This document shows positions 34,856 to 50,500 of a stretch of 64,000 nucleotides of DNA, piece by piece (the stretch's first letter is position 1; each line of letters starts with the position of its first letter). Below the pieces are notes generated by a model. The model did no database searches and was not told the origin of the DNA. It worked only from the letters and a program-made list of their open reading frames with translations. Both the position numbers and the translations under genes were made by a program. The DNA is from Mesaphorura yosii (lineage: Eukaryota > Arthropoda > Collembola > Poduromorpha > Tullbergiidae): NCBI GenBank assembly GCA_009869945.1, contig WIXG01000218.1:1-64000 (forward strand), in the 5' to 3' direction.

Positions 34856-37800
34856 TGTCTTTGTCTGTTGCTGGCAGGCACTCTTCATTATTGGCTGATC
34901 GTATTGCTCGACTGTCTGTCCCACTTGAATGGTTCCTTGTGCGCAGTGAGGGGAGATAAATATGATGATCCTCTCATATAGCAGTATGTACTCAACATTT
35001 ACACCTTTTTGCTTCACCGGCCCTGTGAATAGAGTTTCTTTGAATGACTTCATGAGGGTAATCGTAATCATTCGTCTTCATGCTCTGAGAATGCAGAAAC
35101 GTCAATCCAGTGATAATGATAATGGAAGTACTACTTCCAAGGAGAAATGTCGATTTAGCTTTAGACTTTGCGAATTGCTCAATCTCCAAATCCCATGCAC
35201 GAAAATGAACCTCTTTATTCCAGCACTCACAAGTCTTAAACGAGACGACTTCGCGACTCCTGGTAATTGAGTGGACCCGAATGTAACATGATTTGGTCCA
35301 TTTTCAGGTGTAAAGACGTGACGAGAGACGATGAAAGCGCGTAACCTTGATTTCTATCACGTATGATTACGATTTCGCCCCATTTCTCAGTGTGCAAATT
35401 GCAAGGAATCAAGCAATAAAGCATAAATGTTCATGATGTGCTCTGTTATGCGGAATGTCTCAATTTTGAAGTCAAGGTGAAACTGCTTGCACTTATCCAT
35501 ATTCTTACAGAACACCATTTCAACACCTGAACTCATACTCGTCCTCTGGCCCCAGGAAAATTCGTGCTCAAAATGAAGGAGCTCACATAACCCCATTTCG
35601 CCGTTTCACGTACTAACGCGATTCTGTACATGATATATTTTTATTATAATGACACCTCATTTCAGCAGCAGTGCCATACAAAGTCAAGGAATTCCAATTT
35701 GTGCAAATCTATTTTAAGGTTATTTCATGCCGTGAACACCGTCGTTGCGTTTCTCATTAGGACCACGCTGTAGAATGTGAACGTGAACTCGAGCTCCAGA
35801 ACTAGAAGCAAGGGCGAGAGTTTCTCCACGTGTAAATTTCTGGGCTTGGTTTCCTTGCTTGCTCGCTCTTGTGAACGTGAACCTTGAACACGAACATCAA
35901 TTTGTAGTCTCATCAGCAAAAGTGGCTTCAACTACAGCCATGGTCTGGTAGTGCTATTATATTTACTAACCGCATACCTTTTCTTGTGATTGACATTGAT
36001 ATGAACTCTGATCGCGTACAAGTATTTATTACTTTGCTGCTCGTGACGCCATTACACCTTGCATAACTCCACAGAGCCACGCTGCCCACATGTACGCGAA
36101 TATCATCATGCAGTTTTGTCTTAGTTGTAAGTAATTCTCATATATTTTAATTATGTACGAAGGTAGAAGCAGTAACGGCGAATGGTAAATGAGGTTGTGG
36201 TGACAGACAACGAAGGACGAGCACATGAAACTACACAATTGGCATTAGCTGGAATACTCACTCATTAAAGTCGTCATTTTTATTTCCTTATCAAAATCCT
36301 TATTTTTTATTCGACCAACCTCCAACCAACCTACTACCTTGGTAATAGTTCAGAGCACGTCATTTTATCAATCCACCTTCCCACAACTAGACTTGTACTG
36401 TACAGACTCCCCTTTAACCTCTTTCATCGTCGTTCACTTTACATGCCATAACCACTGCACAACCACACACGGTGAACGAAGCTCGTCTTGACACTTTATT
36501 TACGAGTAAAGGAAAAGTACGTAGTATTCTCGAGAAACGCTCGTGTGCAAAAAATTACTCAAGCGAAGGTACAAATTACGAAAACGTTCTTCTTTATTCA
36601 TGAACCTGCTTAATTGTACCATTGAACCCTGTCAAATTGGCGACTCAATTTCTGCGTCGCAGTTTACTTTGCTTGGCTTGCGATTTCATTAACACGTTTT
36701 TTTACCTTCGTGTACTTAATGACCTCTGAAATTGCCATGAACTGATATTCTCTCCGATCGTGCTTAATCATGGTAGAAAAGGTAAACAACCAAACCACGA
36801 ATGTTGTTTACAATTAGCTCCTCGAGTTACATGAACTTTATTTGGCCCTGGAACTTGACAGCCAGCCATAACCAGGATAGCATTCACAATCGTGTTTCGT
36901 GATCCACACACGTAATTACTGATAAGATTCTCATTTTACGCAAATATTGCTTACTCGTGAGTCGAGATGATCGGGGCAAGTGCAAGATTACACAGCTGAA
37001 CGGTCTTGTTGAAGTCAACCTTTGGTTTTTGCACGGCGTCTGCGGACCAACTGCACAGCATCTACGTATTTACGTCTCGTGTTCGTGATTATCTACTTGG
37101 TCTTGAACACTTTATTAATATCGCCCCGAGCCATGTCACTTCGTCTTCTCTTTTTGCCAGCCCTTTTGATTTGCTATTTCAATTGACTGACCTCCTTTCT
37201 CGAGTTTTAATTGACTTTGCACATTCGAGTCGAAGATTGGATTCCGTAGTCATTGGCCATCGAGATCTTAATGAGTACAGCTCCATTACTCATCTCAAGA
37301 ACTAAATCATCCACAAATGCCGCAGACACATTACATTTCAGTTGGAGACGGAGACAAACAGCAAGATGGAATGATTTTGTCAACTTGTCGTATGAATGAG
37401 TAAGCACAGGTGCTGCTGATGCGATTCGCCGTAATGACACACCTCGCTAAACAACCCTAGCACATCGCCGCTTTGCTTGCAGTCATACTTCTGGTATTTA
37501 AATGACTGCGACTTCTGGAATCTATTTTGAGAATTTGGCACTCGCACAAATCTACCTGATTTTTTATTCTGCGGCAGTAACCTAAGCGTGATCTCAATTC
37601 TTGCACTGCATCGCATTGCATGCTAAGCATTTTACATTTTTGCTGCAGCAAGATTCATGATAGCGACAGACAGGGACAAGAATTTAACCGTAAACAGAAA
37701 TAATAGTGACCTTAACTTTGTGTACGGATTTGCTGACCTTGTCTTCTCAAATTACGAAATAAAGCGTACTGGACTTTGCATTGCGTGCTTGCTTGATGCA

Positions 37801-38492
37801 TACGGCAAAAGTTCATAAAGTTAGAGAGCAAGTCAGTGTCAAATTTCTGTACACTCTCCATTCCCTCTCCATCGAGCTTTACTCTTGTAAACTGATACCT
37901 CACCGGCGACGTAAGACTGACATTGACACCTTTGATCAAATCAAGTGAGGTGTAAGAAAATTGAAAATAGTGCGCAGATAATGCACATTGCTTACAGATT
38001 TACATTACCGTGGTGGACGCAGTGTTCATCACGTATAATTAGTGTTAGTGTGAGAACCTGACGAAGAAGCCACCGCAGCAAATAATTCGTGTCGTCGTCG
38101 CCGTGCGCAGGCAGATGAGTCATGATGTCATGAAAGAACGGAAAGAAGATAACTAAAGTACTTCACTCAGGCAAATTGTATAAAGAGTAAAGCAAGCGAG
38201 TGAGCACAAAGGAATCAAGTGGAATGAATTGAAATTGGTATTTGGCATTTGGCAATGGCAAGTGAGCACTGCGGGATAATGGCTTATGGCATGAATACCT
38301 TTCAATCTGGCGTGCCATGCCGGTACCTTTCGCTCAGTAGTCGGTACATCTGTACAGATGAAAATGAATGAAGGAGAGCAACCGGATGCCTCAATCAGTG
38401 CAATGCAGCAAGCAGCAGTCCGCGTACGAACGAAGGGGATCACTTCTAGCCAAGCCTGGCGTATGATAATGAATCCTCTTCATCATCATCCT

Positions 38493-38520
38493 CGTCCACG
38501 TCCGTCCGTCCGTCCGCCCG
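38493..38520. repeat. CCGT-type simple repeat
   Basis: A short run of CGTC/CCGT units (TCCGTCCGTCCGTCCGCC) in the gene-free region. It is a GC-rich microsatellite of no assigned function. Confidence 0.7.
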
Positions 38521-41500
38521 TAGCCGCCGTCCGCGTTCATTATAGCATTATTATTTATTGACTGAATGAACGCTCCTGCCGCACTGCTTGCTCCCAAGAC
38601 CCTATGCCTATTTCCTATTTCACAAACAGATGAATCAGAACAGAATCAGAGTCAAGCATCAGGTAGAGACGAGAACGAATGATTTAATGTGTCCTCTTTC
38701 ATCCGTTCGTCTAAGTTAAACGAGTTTAATTGAGCACACACCAGGGGTTTCACAATGCCTGCTCTTCGTGGCTCGTGGTTCCTGCCTCAATCACTCTCAT
38801 CATCATTTGTACATAATGGCATCATTAGACAGACACTCGACTCGACTTGCGATTCGAGATCACGAGCCACGATTTTCAAGCCACAAACTTTTGAGCATTT
38901 GAGCTCTTAATTGGACATTTGTTATTAAACCGATAATTCACCCTAATTGATACAATTTAGATAAACTTCACTGCACCACCGCCACTGCATACTCCTTTCA
39001 TGCTTGTGATGATCACCATTCCAGTTCACCTCAACTATGTAATTTAGTTCCTGATTCAGACTCCTGATTGTAGTTGGTGATTTACGATTCATTGTTGTGT
39101 CTGCACCGTGGAGCTCTTCGCTGTGAAATTTCAAAGCGTAGCACAGGAACAATGGAAAGCTTCGCTTTCGCAACTCGTCGCCATTTGAATCGAAGTCTTG
39201 ATGGACTAATTAACGAGGAAGTGAGCCAAGTTCGATGTGCTGATAGCAGCAGTGATACATTAGGAGACGAGAGCTCCAACTTATTCAAAATACGCACAAG
39301 TCTTGCTAATAACATTAATACTTGAAAATTGTTTTAATATTACCTATTATGTAGCGTGCCGTATCATAAAGGTGAAAAGCAACTCGCCGTAGGTACTTCT
39401 TTAGCTTGACTTCTGCGCTACGAAATGGAAGAAATTTTAAGTTGAAAACTTTTACTTCCTCGCTCGCTGAGAGGCATCGACAGGGAAGGTAATGGAAGTG
39501 TGCGAGCCCCGTCAAAGTATTCCGTTTCAGGTCTGTATTTGATTGAGTTGAATGTAAAGTATTCTCTTCAACTTTAGTTTTGTTCCGTGCCGAGCTGATG
39601 GCTGATAGAGAGCTCTTTATTACCATTACCTTGATATACACCAAAACACATCACCGCGCGACTCGGCCGTGCCTGCCTTAAGAGCCCGTAAGTAGCCATA
39701 AAGAGAAACGACGACATTTGAAATGAAAAGTAGTACGAGCCGCTGCACTGCTCTCCGGCATGCGATATTGGCTTGTTGAAAGAAGAAAGTTGTAAAGGTG
39801 GAAAGGTAAAAGTGGAGGAGATGAATGGGAAAGTGTAAAAGAAAGAAAAGTGGTTATAAAAAGAAGTTTCGAATCTGTGAGAGGTTCTCCCTCCTCAACT
39901 CAACTTCTCGTCTGCATGCCTGCCTGCCTGCATTCGCTAATGCCCATAATAAATTACGAGCACCGTGCTGCCGAGTGGAGGAGTGCAATGCAAAACCTCA
40001 AAATCCATCGTGCTGATTTTACATTTCCGTCTGTCTTGCATCTTGGTTTTGGTACTGACTGCTGGCAGACATGATCTGAATTCGCCAGCAGCAGCAGTGC
40101 CATATTTGTACCTTGCTTGAATCCTTTCGTGCTTGCATTCAGATGGAGAAGCCTTATTTGTATTTTGTAATCTGAGCTTCAGCACTGGCTCCGCACTCCG
40201 CCATGGATCTTAGACACGGCCGCATTAAATTGGGCTCTAATACCTTGGTTTACGAGTTGCAAAGTGAATTTAAGTAAAATAATAACTCTATTCTCTCATA
40301 AAGCTCTTTACTACAGAAATTATTATGGAAAGGTACGCCTGTTGGACGGGGTTCTTTATTTCAGCTCCATTTTCCTCATGATTTGTAGCCTCTTGTCTCT
40401 TTTACTTTTACCTTGTTCGCGTATCTCTTCTCGCTTTCGGCACGGTTCATTTTTACATGAACATAACAATTTTTCATGCTTCTTTCTCTTTAAATTCATT
40501 TTTCTACTCTGCACTGAGTCTCTGCCTGCCTAAGTGTAAACTGCACGGGCTAATATTTATATCGTGCCCATACCATGAGGCATGAATGCAAGTCGGGCTC
40601 TATTAAGCCAGGCATCTGCACCAGGACGCAGAAAGAAAGTGGTTTCAATGCGGGAAGCCTTCTCTTCCCCATTTTACATATTCCAGCAAGATAAGTACGG
40701 CACCACAAGCGGCTTTTCACACTTTTAACCTTCCAACAACGCCTATCCGCGTCTTTGAAGATTTCCACGCATTATTTGTACACTCAGCATACAACGACCT
40801 GTGGAGTTGAGTTACGTTTCAAATTTTTCAATGTCAATATGCTCGGAGCGTGTGAGATGAATTGAAAATTTACCAATTTAAATGAAAAGTGACTAATTTT
40901 TCATTGTTTCACTACGCATTAGAAAAGAAAGGTTACGTGTTCAATCAATTTGAGCCCAATTTACTGGCGAAATGTGCAATCAATCACAGAATCGTCTCAA
41001 CCATCATTCACCTGTACCCAAGTACCGCGTGCATGTGCTGCATGAATGTGTTGGCTGTAAATGTGTGAAATGTAAAAATAAGTTCAGAGTGTCACTCAAT
41101 GATAACGACTTTTCGGAATTGTCTTCTTGTCAACTTCCCTTTCCTCCTCCTGAGCACGAACAAGAGCTTGCATCCTCTGATGATCTCAATCCTCCTATTT
41201 TTGTGTGGAATTACAAGTAAAGCGTGGGCTGGGGGCTGGAGTTCACTCACTCATGCATGCAGGTTGCGCAAGCCAACTTTTGACTACTCGACTTCACCTC
41301 AATAAATTGAATTTATCATTTGTGAGCCGGTTCAATCAAGCTGATGTGACAGCGTGCTTGACACGCTGTCTGTATATGTGTCCTGTATGCAAACGCGACC
41401 TGATCAACTTCGAATTTATTGATTTGGTGCGACATATCGCCATCGTCGTACAATCTGGTTATGAATACAAATCAAAGGCAATGAAAAATTGAAAGAAAGC

Positions 41501-44500
41501 AGTACGTGGCGATGGGGAAAGGGGGAAGACGCGGCGCATCGGGTTTTAATTCTGGTCGCAGGTGTGACAATGCAAGTAGACAGCAAGCAAGGCAGAACGA
41601 GGAAGAGATAGAAGCAATGGAACATTGCGAACCTAGGTCCGTGTCCGTGTTATTAGCAGTCCTCGGGTTCATCCAATTAATACCACGTCCCAGGAGAATT
41701 AAACTCACTCACTTCGATCTCGACTGATTCCTCCGTGCCCGCGTGTCCGTGTCTGTGCCGTGCGCACTCCCGTTTCATCTCGCCTGCCGCGTGAGTGAAA
41801 GAATAACCAATTCGCCAAGTACGAGAATAGAAAGAAATACGGTTTACGTATTCTGCAGATCAAACCGAGCAGTGGAAGACAGGCAGGTTGCTTGTTGGAG
41901 TAAAACTTTATTGTTGAGTATGGATTTAAAGACAGGTACTATTACTTAGAGAGAATAATGGCTGGCCCGTCTTGGTCGACTGACTCATAATAAAAGGCAC
42001 TGGGAATTCTTGGGCAACGGCAGCAGGCAAGCAGAAAAGCTGAAGATGAGGCGAGTCACGAAGAATAGCAAAGAAGAAGAAGCGTGAGCGTGGCATGGCG
42101 TAAAGTGGAGGAGTGTTTACCTGGCTTGGCTTGACTTGGTCGCTTGTGAATTGCATTACATTACATTGGTTCTCCATTCCCCTTGTCTTATTTATCGATC
42201 CTACATCTAATTGGACCGTACTTACCAACTCAAGCAGGTATACACGTGGGGGAAGAATGGCTACTGCCACTGTTGTGATGCTCGTGTTGGTACAACGCAG
42301 TCTATCCACTCAAAGTGATTAGCAACACATTGAATACAAAGGAATCTGGCCATTCCAGCGTATCTCTTCTAACAACTTACCTTCCATTCCATTCCATTAG
42401 CAACGAGAGGCAGAAGGCAGGCATTGAGTAATGAGATTGTTCAAGAAAAAGAAGTCCGCGTACAAATGCGCATACAGATTAAATGAGCTCCATTACATAT
42501 CCGCCATCAGCGCTCCTGCATTTGGCTTGAAGAGAGTTCATAAGTTACTGTGCGTGAGTGCTGCTGCTGCAGGTAGACATCAACAAAAGCAACAAAGACA
42601 GCGGAGCAGTGGCATTGATGTAATGTGATGAAATCCTGGAGTCTACGCAGGAATCTAATGTATAATATTAGTATTTAGTATTATGGTATTAAGTAGACAG
42701 ACATTTGGGAAAGCTTCTTCCCCGCTCATCTCCTTCGAACCGCGTAGCAGCGTCTGCTAAGTTGAACATGATAGATAAGTAAGTAAAAGCAAAGTGTTTC
42801 AGATACATTACATGACAAGTCATGTGAGGAAAAGAAAGGAGAAAAGTTTAAGACATTATCAAAAGAGCGGAGGAGCAAGGCAGAGAGCGCTCTTCCTCCA
42901 TTAACCTCCTTCAGCTTACCCAAGTACAAAACGCGTGTAAAGTTTGGCTCTCCCTAAGTACATAAGTCGTCTGTTTTATTTTCTCAAAGTAGGAAACTCG
43001 TTGTTTTCCTTCCAACTTTCACCTGTACTTCAACAACAACCAGAATTACGATCGTCTCGTAGTCGTGGATGCGAATGCCGGATCTGTCCATCTGTCTACA
43101 CTCCACGCCAGTCCGCGTACACCTACACACGTTTTGCAATCACACACACCAGAGCCAAACCAGAAGAAAGTTTAAGTTTACTCTTCACTGATCCGAGCCG
43201 TATGGCTCCACTTTCAATTCACGTCTGCTTGGCTTCACTTGCCTGCGTCTGAGACCAGGTGAACTCGAACTCGTTAAGACACGCGTCCATTAAGCGTCAC
43301 GTACCACGTCTTCTCTGGCCTCTATATTTATCGAAACTTCTTCTGCCCTTCTGCTCTTTCGTGTTGTGCCAGATTTGGGCGTTTGAATTTTTGATTTCCA
43401 ACTCAAGGAGGTAGCACGCTCTTTCATTCCTTTACTTTCCATTCCATTAGATTTGATTCAATGATGATGAAATGGAATGTCGATGGAAGCAACGGGGCTT
43501 GGAGTGAAGTCGTCGACACGCGGGGTCGTCAGTCAGTCATCAGTGAGTGAATCTAATAAAGTGTAAAAGGTATGGCAAAGGTACCTACGGTTATACGACT
43601 AGACTGAAGGTATCGTTACAAAGAAAGTTTCATTCTCTTGCCTTTTGTTGCTGATTTGTTCAGTTGGCCTGTCTGCCTGCCCGGCCGCCCGTCTGCCTGT
43701 CATTCCACTTCCTTTCCTTACAATCTATTAACTTTGCTACTTTTCCTTTATTTGTAAGATTGATTAAGATCCCTCAACGCATGGCACGGCAAAGAAACGG
43801 TCGATAACAATAACTTTATACGAATTAGGCCCTGGACCATTTCTGCTCCTGCCAGTTGGTGATTGATTTAATGAAGGGATCGAAATTAAACCAGCCTCGA
43901 AATGAGTTGAGTCGAATCAGGATTCATGAGTTGTCACTTAGCCTCAGGTGAATCGTCTTCTGCTTTCGATTCGCCCTTATTTGCTTTCCATTGTTTATTT
44001 ATTCGCATTCGTGTACTGAAGAAATCACGAAGGAGAAGCCGAGACTCCAACACAGTAAATGAGATGAATCAACGAAAGCAGAGGGTACAAACGGCGCACG
44101 ACGTCGAAATGAGCTTAAGTCATAATAATGGGGACACGTGCACAAAGTCAACGGAATGTGGCGATTACGAACTGAATGAGCAGTACGGGAAGACTTCTGA
44201 TGATGCGGAGAGACGCTGTTTTGAAGGAGAATCGCACCACACTGCCTTTTGCGTCGGTTGAAATGCGCAGGCAATACACGTAACAGCACAAATAGAATCA
44301 CGGCAGGTAGTCAAAGAACCCCATCAAGCCCAAGTCAAGCCGGGCAGTCAAGTCAGTTCAAGTCAACGCGGTTCAGTTTTCCATGAAAATGTATTTAGTA
44401 CTGCATTGCATCCATTAAACAGACGCATGGAACTGGAGAAAGCGGTTGGCGGTTGCTTCACTGCGTACGCACTGCGACGGCAGATTACGTGTATAATAAT

Positions 44501-47500
44501 AAATGAGCGTCGATCTCATCAACAGTGTGTGGATGCTGATTCACAGAATTTACCCACGGCATGCGTTGTCAATACTAAACGGAAGAGCTCGTCGGAGAAA
44601 GAGAATAATGTATTGGCTAGATACGAAGGGGAGCCAGAAATCTACCACTCTACCGGCGGTGCTGGCCTCCTGTCGAAGGGGAATTGAATTTTCAATGAAA
44701 ATGATTCGTCAATGAAAACCTGCACTGCTCTTAAGCCAGCCGTAGCCACTTACACCTAAAATAAAAAGTATAAATTAGTATTGCTGCTGCTGCTTCGCGC
44801 GTGGCGAGTTGGACCTTCGAATCCCAGAGCCGAATTCGGCGCTCCCGGCTGCCAAACACACTTAGCATCAAGTACTGGCTTAAGCCCATGCTGCAGAGCT
44901 CATTCTCGATTCCCTTTACCATTTTACCTGCTCTTCCTGCGTGTCCGCACTCTGCATGGCATGCTTGAATGGTAATCCATTAAAATTCATCGAGCAAAGT
45001 ACGGCGTACAGGGAAAAGGTTTCAATCGAGAGTTTCTCTAGATTTAAATTCATTTTATGATCTCGAGCCAAAAAGCCGAAAGCTCGGCTCCACTCCACAA
45101 GTCTTTGGTCAAATCTCTAGGGAATTAATTAAAATACTAATTGATGCCATTCTTTCATCGCGCGTCTGTTGCAAGGATATTATTTTAGACGTAAAAATTG
45201 GCTTCTGGCTTTTACGCAGCGGTACGACTTTTATTCGATCCTACAATTTGGCAGAAAATATGTTTATATTTTGCTCCGCTGCTTACTGCTCCTGGCAGGC
45301 TAATGGCTGATGGGTTTATTTTAGTTTTGAATCTGTGTATGCAGGCAGGGAGATAAATTCGGATAATCTACAAAAAAAAATACGAAATACAAAGTTTTCG
45401 AGACCGATGAGCACAATGTATTCAAATTGCAGAGGTAAAAACTTGTTGGAAGTGAGCGTGGAGGCTCTGATGGATTTGCCAGAGAACTGTGGCATTTGGT
45501 TCCTTAAGAAGAACCACAGAACCCTCCTGAACCACGTAAGACGTATTTTGGGTTCATGTCGTTGATGCTATTATTTTTGTGTTTTATAGGTGGTTTATTG
45601 CACAATACAAGTTAACTTTTTTATATCTGAGTTTTATGCTCATGTTGAGGTGCGTATTGTGCTCCTATGCTCCGGCTGCTCGTCCTGTTTCTGTCTTATG
45701 TATTTTTGTCTCGTTTCCAAATAAGCATGCAGAACAGCAGGCGAAGCAAGGCACAACGTCTGGCTCAGAGACATAAAAGAACTTGAGAATTTTTCTTGTC
45801 ACTGCACTGCCACTACGCGTTACCCGAACGGATAAGAACGTATTCTCAAAGGTGTTGATTTAGAATTCAGGTATGTGCTTCCTTCTTACACCGAGACACG
45901 GGCGTTGTGCCCGTGCTTAGCCGTGTGAAGTGGAGATGAAATAGAGCAGAAGACGCTCGAGTGCTCTGCTTAGCGCGTGAGACTCCCCATTTTCTATTTC
46001 CGTACTTTTTATAATCCTCAAACTTTGTCTCCTTGAAATGTGTTATTTATTCCATAAAGAAATGGTGTGAAGAATTTGTCGCTTCTTTATTACCTTACCA
46101 TACCAGACGACTCGCACAAGCAGTACTCGGCCCAGGATGCTCTAGGATAACAATAAAAGCAAAATAGAAATTTCTAGCATTACTGCAAGGTTTACGACGG
46201 ATTTGCAACCTTGATTACTTAATTATTTGAATATGCTGAGGTCAATCACATAGCCACAAACGAATGTATTCGAACTACATGCTAGTTAATGTATTGGACG
46301 ATTCAAATGCAAAAGCGTAAAAGGTGTTAAAGGGATCCGTTTGAAGTCAAGCCATTCAATTGCAATAAAATTGTATCTAGTTTCATCTGCTTGAATATGT
46401 TCAAACTAGAAAACAGGTATTGCATCAAAATCGTTGAGTTGTGTTTGTGCTGGAACTTGATCAGAATCAAGCCAGGTGATTGTTGTATTTGGAGTATTTG
46501 CCGACTGAATGTTGAATGGGCTTGAAATGCTTGATTCAATGAAATTAATACATTTATGGTTCATCTTGCTTCCACTACGCCTAAGGTATAAATTGGCCGG
46601 GTGGAGGTTCAAATTACCGTTGTACCAGGTGAACAATTTACTCCTACTTGAAATACATTCTATATTGCTACATTTCATACTAAATTCGCCAAAAATGTGG
46701 GAGTAAACCTGGCTAAAGTGCATTTACAACTACATAAAATGACGCATGAGCGTAACTTAATGATTTAACGTGCACAATTTCCAGCCAGACGCTTAAAGCC
46801 AGCACGTCAGCTTTCTGCAAAGTCGAATCAATCGCGCAGGCAGCGTCAGCAGTGCAGGGATGAATCGGAGCAGGATTTGGGCAGGGGAGAGTGTGGATTG
46901 AAAGTAAATGTATTCGATTGCAGCGCATTGTATTCGGAGCGAGTTGGCCCCAACCGCCGCGCATGTTACCTTGTAAAATTAATTGGTATTGAAATAGTGT
47001 TTTCCCATGAGAAGAAAGGAGCGAAATGTGAAAGAATCGTCGTTATTGAGATTGTCCATTGGAGTGGAAGCGGACTGCAGTACTGCAGCAATAATGGCAC
47101 GGTCGTAGATTGGAGATGCGATACGCATCAAATGATGAAAGTGCAGGGCAGGGCAGGGATGCTGGCTTGGTTAGCACCGAGAATTGTCGTACCGTGGCCG
47201 TAGACTGCAGTAAAGTACGCCAGCCAACATCCTGCATCAGATTTTTGTACCGTCCGCGTCCATCGTGTGTGCGCGCGTCCCCTCAAAGCAACGCAGTAGA
47301 AGAAATATTTTGTGACCGCTGTTGATAAACATTTTATAATTACATTTTAGTCATTGTAACATTGGCATTGGCAGTGCGACCTGATAATGCACTGTTTAGG
47401 TACGAGATTAAAGATTCAGACAGATAAGGCCGGCCGGCTGATTCTCAAATGTCTAATTTTTGCTTTGCGATCACGGACGCAGTGACATCGTGCATGGCAG

Positions 47501-50500
47501 AGGACTGGCTGCGTTCTCATTCTTGTCGTTGGATGGCTTTCCTGTTTTTTGCAGTGGGCACGTGTGCATCATAAGCGCTTGTATTGTTCGCCATCATTAC
47601 CTTTAGTTCCTGTCTGTTATTATCGAACAATAGAACTCAATGCGTGATGGTATCAGACAGCGCAATCGAAAATTCTGCATCAATCGTGCACTTGAGACTT
47701 ATAAGATCAAATTCACGTAGCAGCTCAGGTATCACCCGTAGCCAAATGCATGTGCTTCAGAAAGGAAACCTTTCAATAAATTAATCTTTGTTTCTAGAAT
47801 TTTTAAATGTGTATTCGGCGTTGATGGGTTAATCGAAATCATTGCGGTCATAATTTTTGTATAAGTTTAAATGGAAGGAAGGTGAAAGAAGCGAGAAAAA
47901 GTGTAGGCACAATCCGACAAGTATCCTAAGTAGGCAGTTGGAATGAACATTTGTTGATGGAATAAGATCCGCAACTGTTCTGCTGGACCCCCTGCTTGTC
48001 AGGTTAAGCTTAGTGAGTAGCTTAATTGAGTGATTCAACAAGAAACGGGCAGGCAGGGCCGTGCTCGAGAGCAAAGAAGGATTTTAGTTCAATATTTACC
48101 GTGCACCGTGTGTAATGTTTGCTCACGGTGATGATGAGGGAAAGACGTGGTGCGGCAATCTGTTACCTTATACGACTCGCACTTTCACGCCAGGGCGAAG
48201 GTGATTTTAAGCTTTTCACTGCTCACTCAAAATTAACGCGTTCCAATCTTAAAATTCTTGTGCTAAACTTTGATAAGAGCCTGGCTGGCATGTGAAAAGC
48301 ACAACTGGGAAGGATATTGCACAGGAAATCAGGGGTTGAGCTGAGATGAACGATGGACATGAACTCCGTGCCGGGCGCCTTTCATGCTTGGTTCAATCTA
48401 TCACTGGCCTGTTGTTGTGATGTGACATTGAATGATTTCTCAACTTTTGCCTTTCACGTTTAAAGAAATGCTCACCTTTCACCGAGACCGGATCGAGAAG
48501 AGTTCAGGAGTTGTTTTCCCTTCGTCAGGAGCCATGAACGTAAAATAAATGTATGGTCGGTCCGACTTTTCTTCTTTGCTGTCTTCACGCTTGACTGACT
48601 TGCGTTGCAGGAAGATCGCTCCGAATCACGATCCTTCTTCTACCTTCATATTTCATTCCCTTTTGCGATGCGATTCTTCGAAAATTTCATTTACGATAAA
48701 AGTGGCATGCACTGCAGGTACGCGTGTTGAAATCAAGGCTGAAGGTGCACGGGAGGGAAGGGAAGGGAAGCAAATGGAGATAGAAATTGACAAGACAATG
48801 AGCGAATAGGGAATTAAATGCGCACTCTGATGTCAGAAGAACACGGTGCAGTCGTAGAGAAAGAAAGTAAAAGAAAGTTGAATGAGAAAAGAATAAAGTT
48901 GGTTTCTGTCCCGGATTTGTAGAAGAAGTTTCAAAATACCTTTCAAGATGGTTACAATGTAATTATCTTTGCTAAATGGGGTCGCTTCTATAAACGTGTT
49001 TTCTAGCTTGGTACAAGATCTTTGATCACTGTGCAAACTGTATGCTTCTTTCGGGCAATCTTTTATTACGCATCCTGGCCTATAAACTTGTTCTTGCTCC
49101 TCCACCAACTTTACTTTATGCCTTTTCTTCTAACGCTGTGAGGATATTATTCGCTACTCAATACCAAATTAACTACCTTGCGATCCTGTGCCAAGCGTCA
49201 AGCCAATTCCGCCTACAAGCAAGTGAAAACAACCCGGCTCCACGCTCACTTTTACGATTGTTGTCAGGCGGACAGGAAACATTGTGTCCGGATTGCAGAA
49301 ATCTTGAGACGTGAATTTTGGCGATAAAACTCCCGGCCGGGCCGGTATATCACCGGTAATCAAGAAAGATCGTAAAAATTCTTATGCTTTGATGATCGTT
49401 ATGGGAGAGGCAAGCAAATGCAAGGTTGGCATGTGCAGAAATGCGTAACGAATTGCTATTGCTTTCGCTTTGGCGGCGAGTGTGCAGTGCGGGGAGGCAA
49501 AATCTGCCAATAAAAATGGTACAATTACAACAGCGTTACTTTTGCTCCAGCGATCACCTCAGTACCTGCACGGAGCACCGTTTCATAACTGGTTGCTGAC
49601 GTGAGTATCTGCTCCAGATGAAGATGGGAGGTGATGATAACATTATATCGCATATTGGACTCCTCAAGTACCATTTTATGGTCGTTGCGGTTTCATACAT
49701 GTAGGCTCTCTTGTGCACGTAAAGCGCAACGTAGCGTATTGCGTCTGTAATATAAGTGCTCTTCTGGACTTTCGATTGGGTTGGGAAAATATGAATTGTC
49801 ATTTTTACAATCTCTGAAGACGACGGCAACGGCGGCCGAGATCCGTTCGTTCGCTCGTCAGTCGTCAAAATGCCCGACCGCCATCAAATGTCGCGCTGTA
49901 CTGCGCCGTGGGCTGCTGCTTTGAGTGTCCATCAATTTTGAAATAAACGGTCACGGCAGTATCTATAATAATAATTCTCCAATCTTGTGGTGGATTCCGC
50001 TCCTTCCTTTGTATTTATATCGGCCGATAATTTTGTTAGGGTGTCAACATAGGGAATTAACATGGGCGATTTGACACTGACGGCTGTGAGTTGATCAACT
50101 CATTTTTTGATGCTCCACAAACCACTTCAACGACGTCCGTATATTTCATACAAGGTATAAATAGAGACTCCTCGATCACAGTTGGTGTCGCATTTTTCAA
50201 GCACATCAAAAGAATACATCAGGAGCAAATCGAAAAGTCAGAAGAATTCTACGATCCCTTTCAGTTGACCACAAAGATGTCCAAACACCCGTTCAAGATT
50301 CTTATCTTGAACACCCGTTTACTTATCTGTTAATTTTGCATCAATTATGCTACCATGCTGCAATGAATACACGTTGCATTTAAATATTATCCATTTTACG
50401 GTTCAGTAATGTATTTCCAAGATGACACCGCCTTCCGCTTGTGATGGCATTTGGTATATTTTATGCTTGAAGAAAAATAGATGAGAACGAAGGAGGAAAA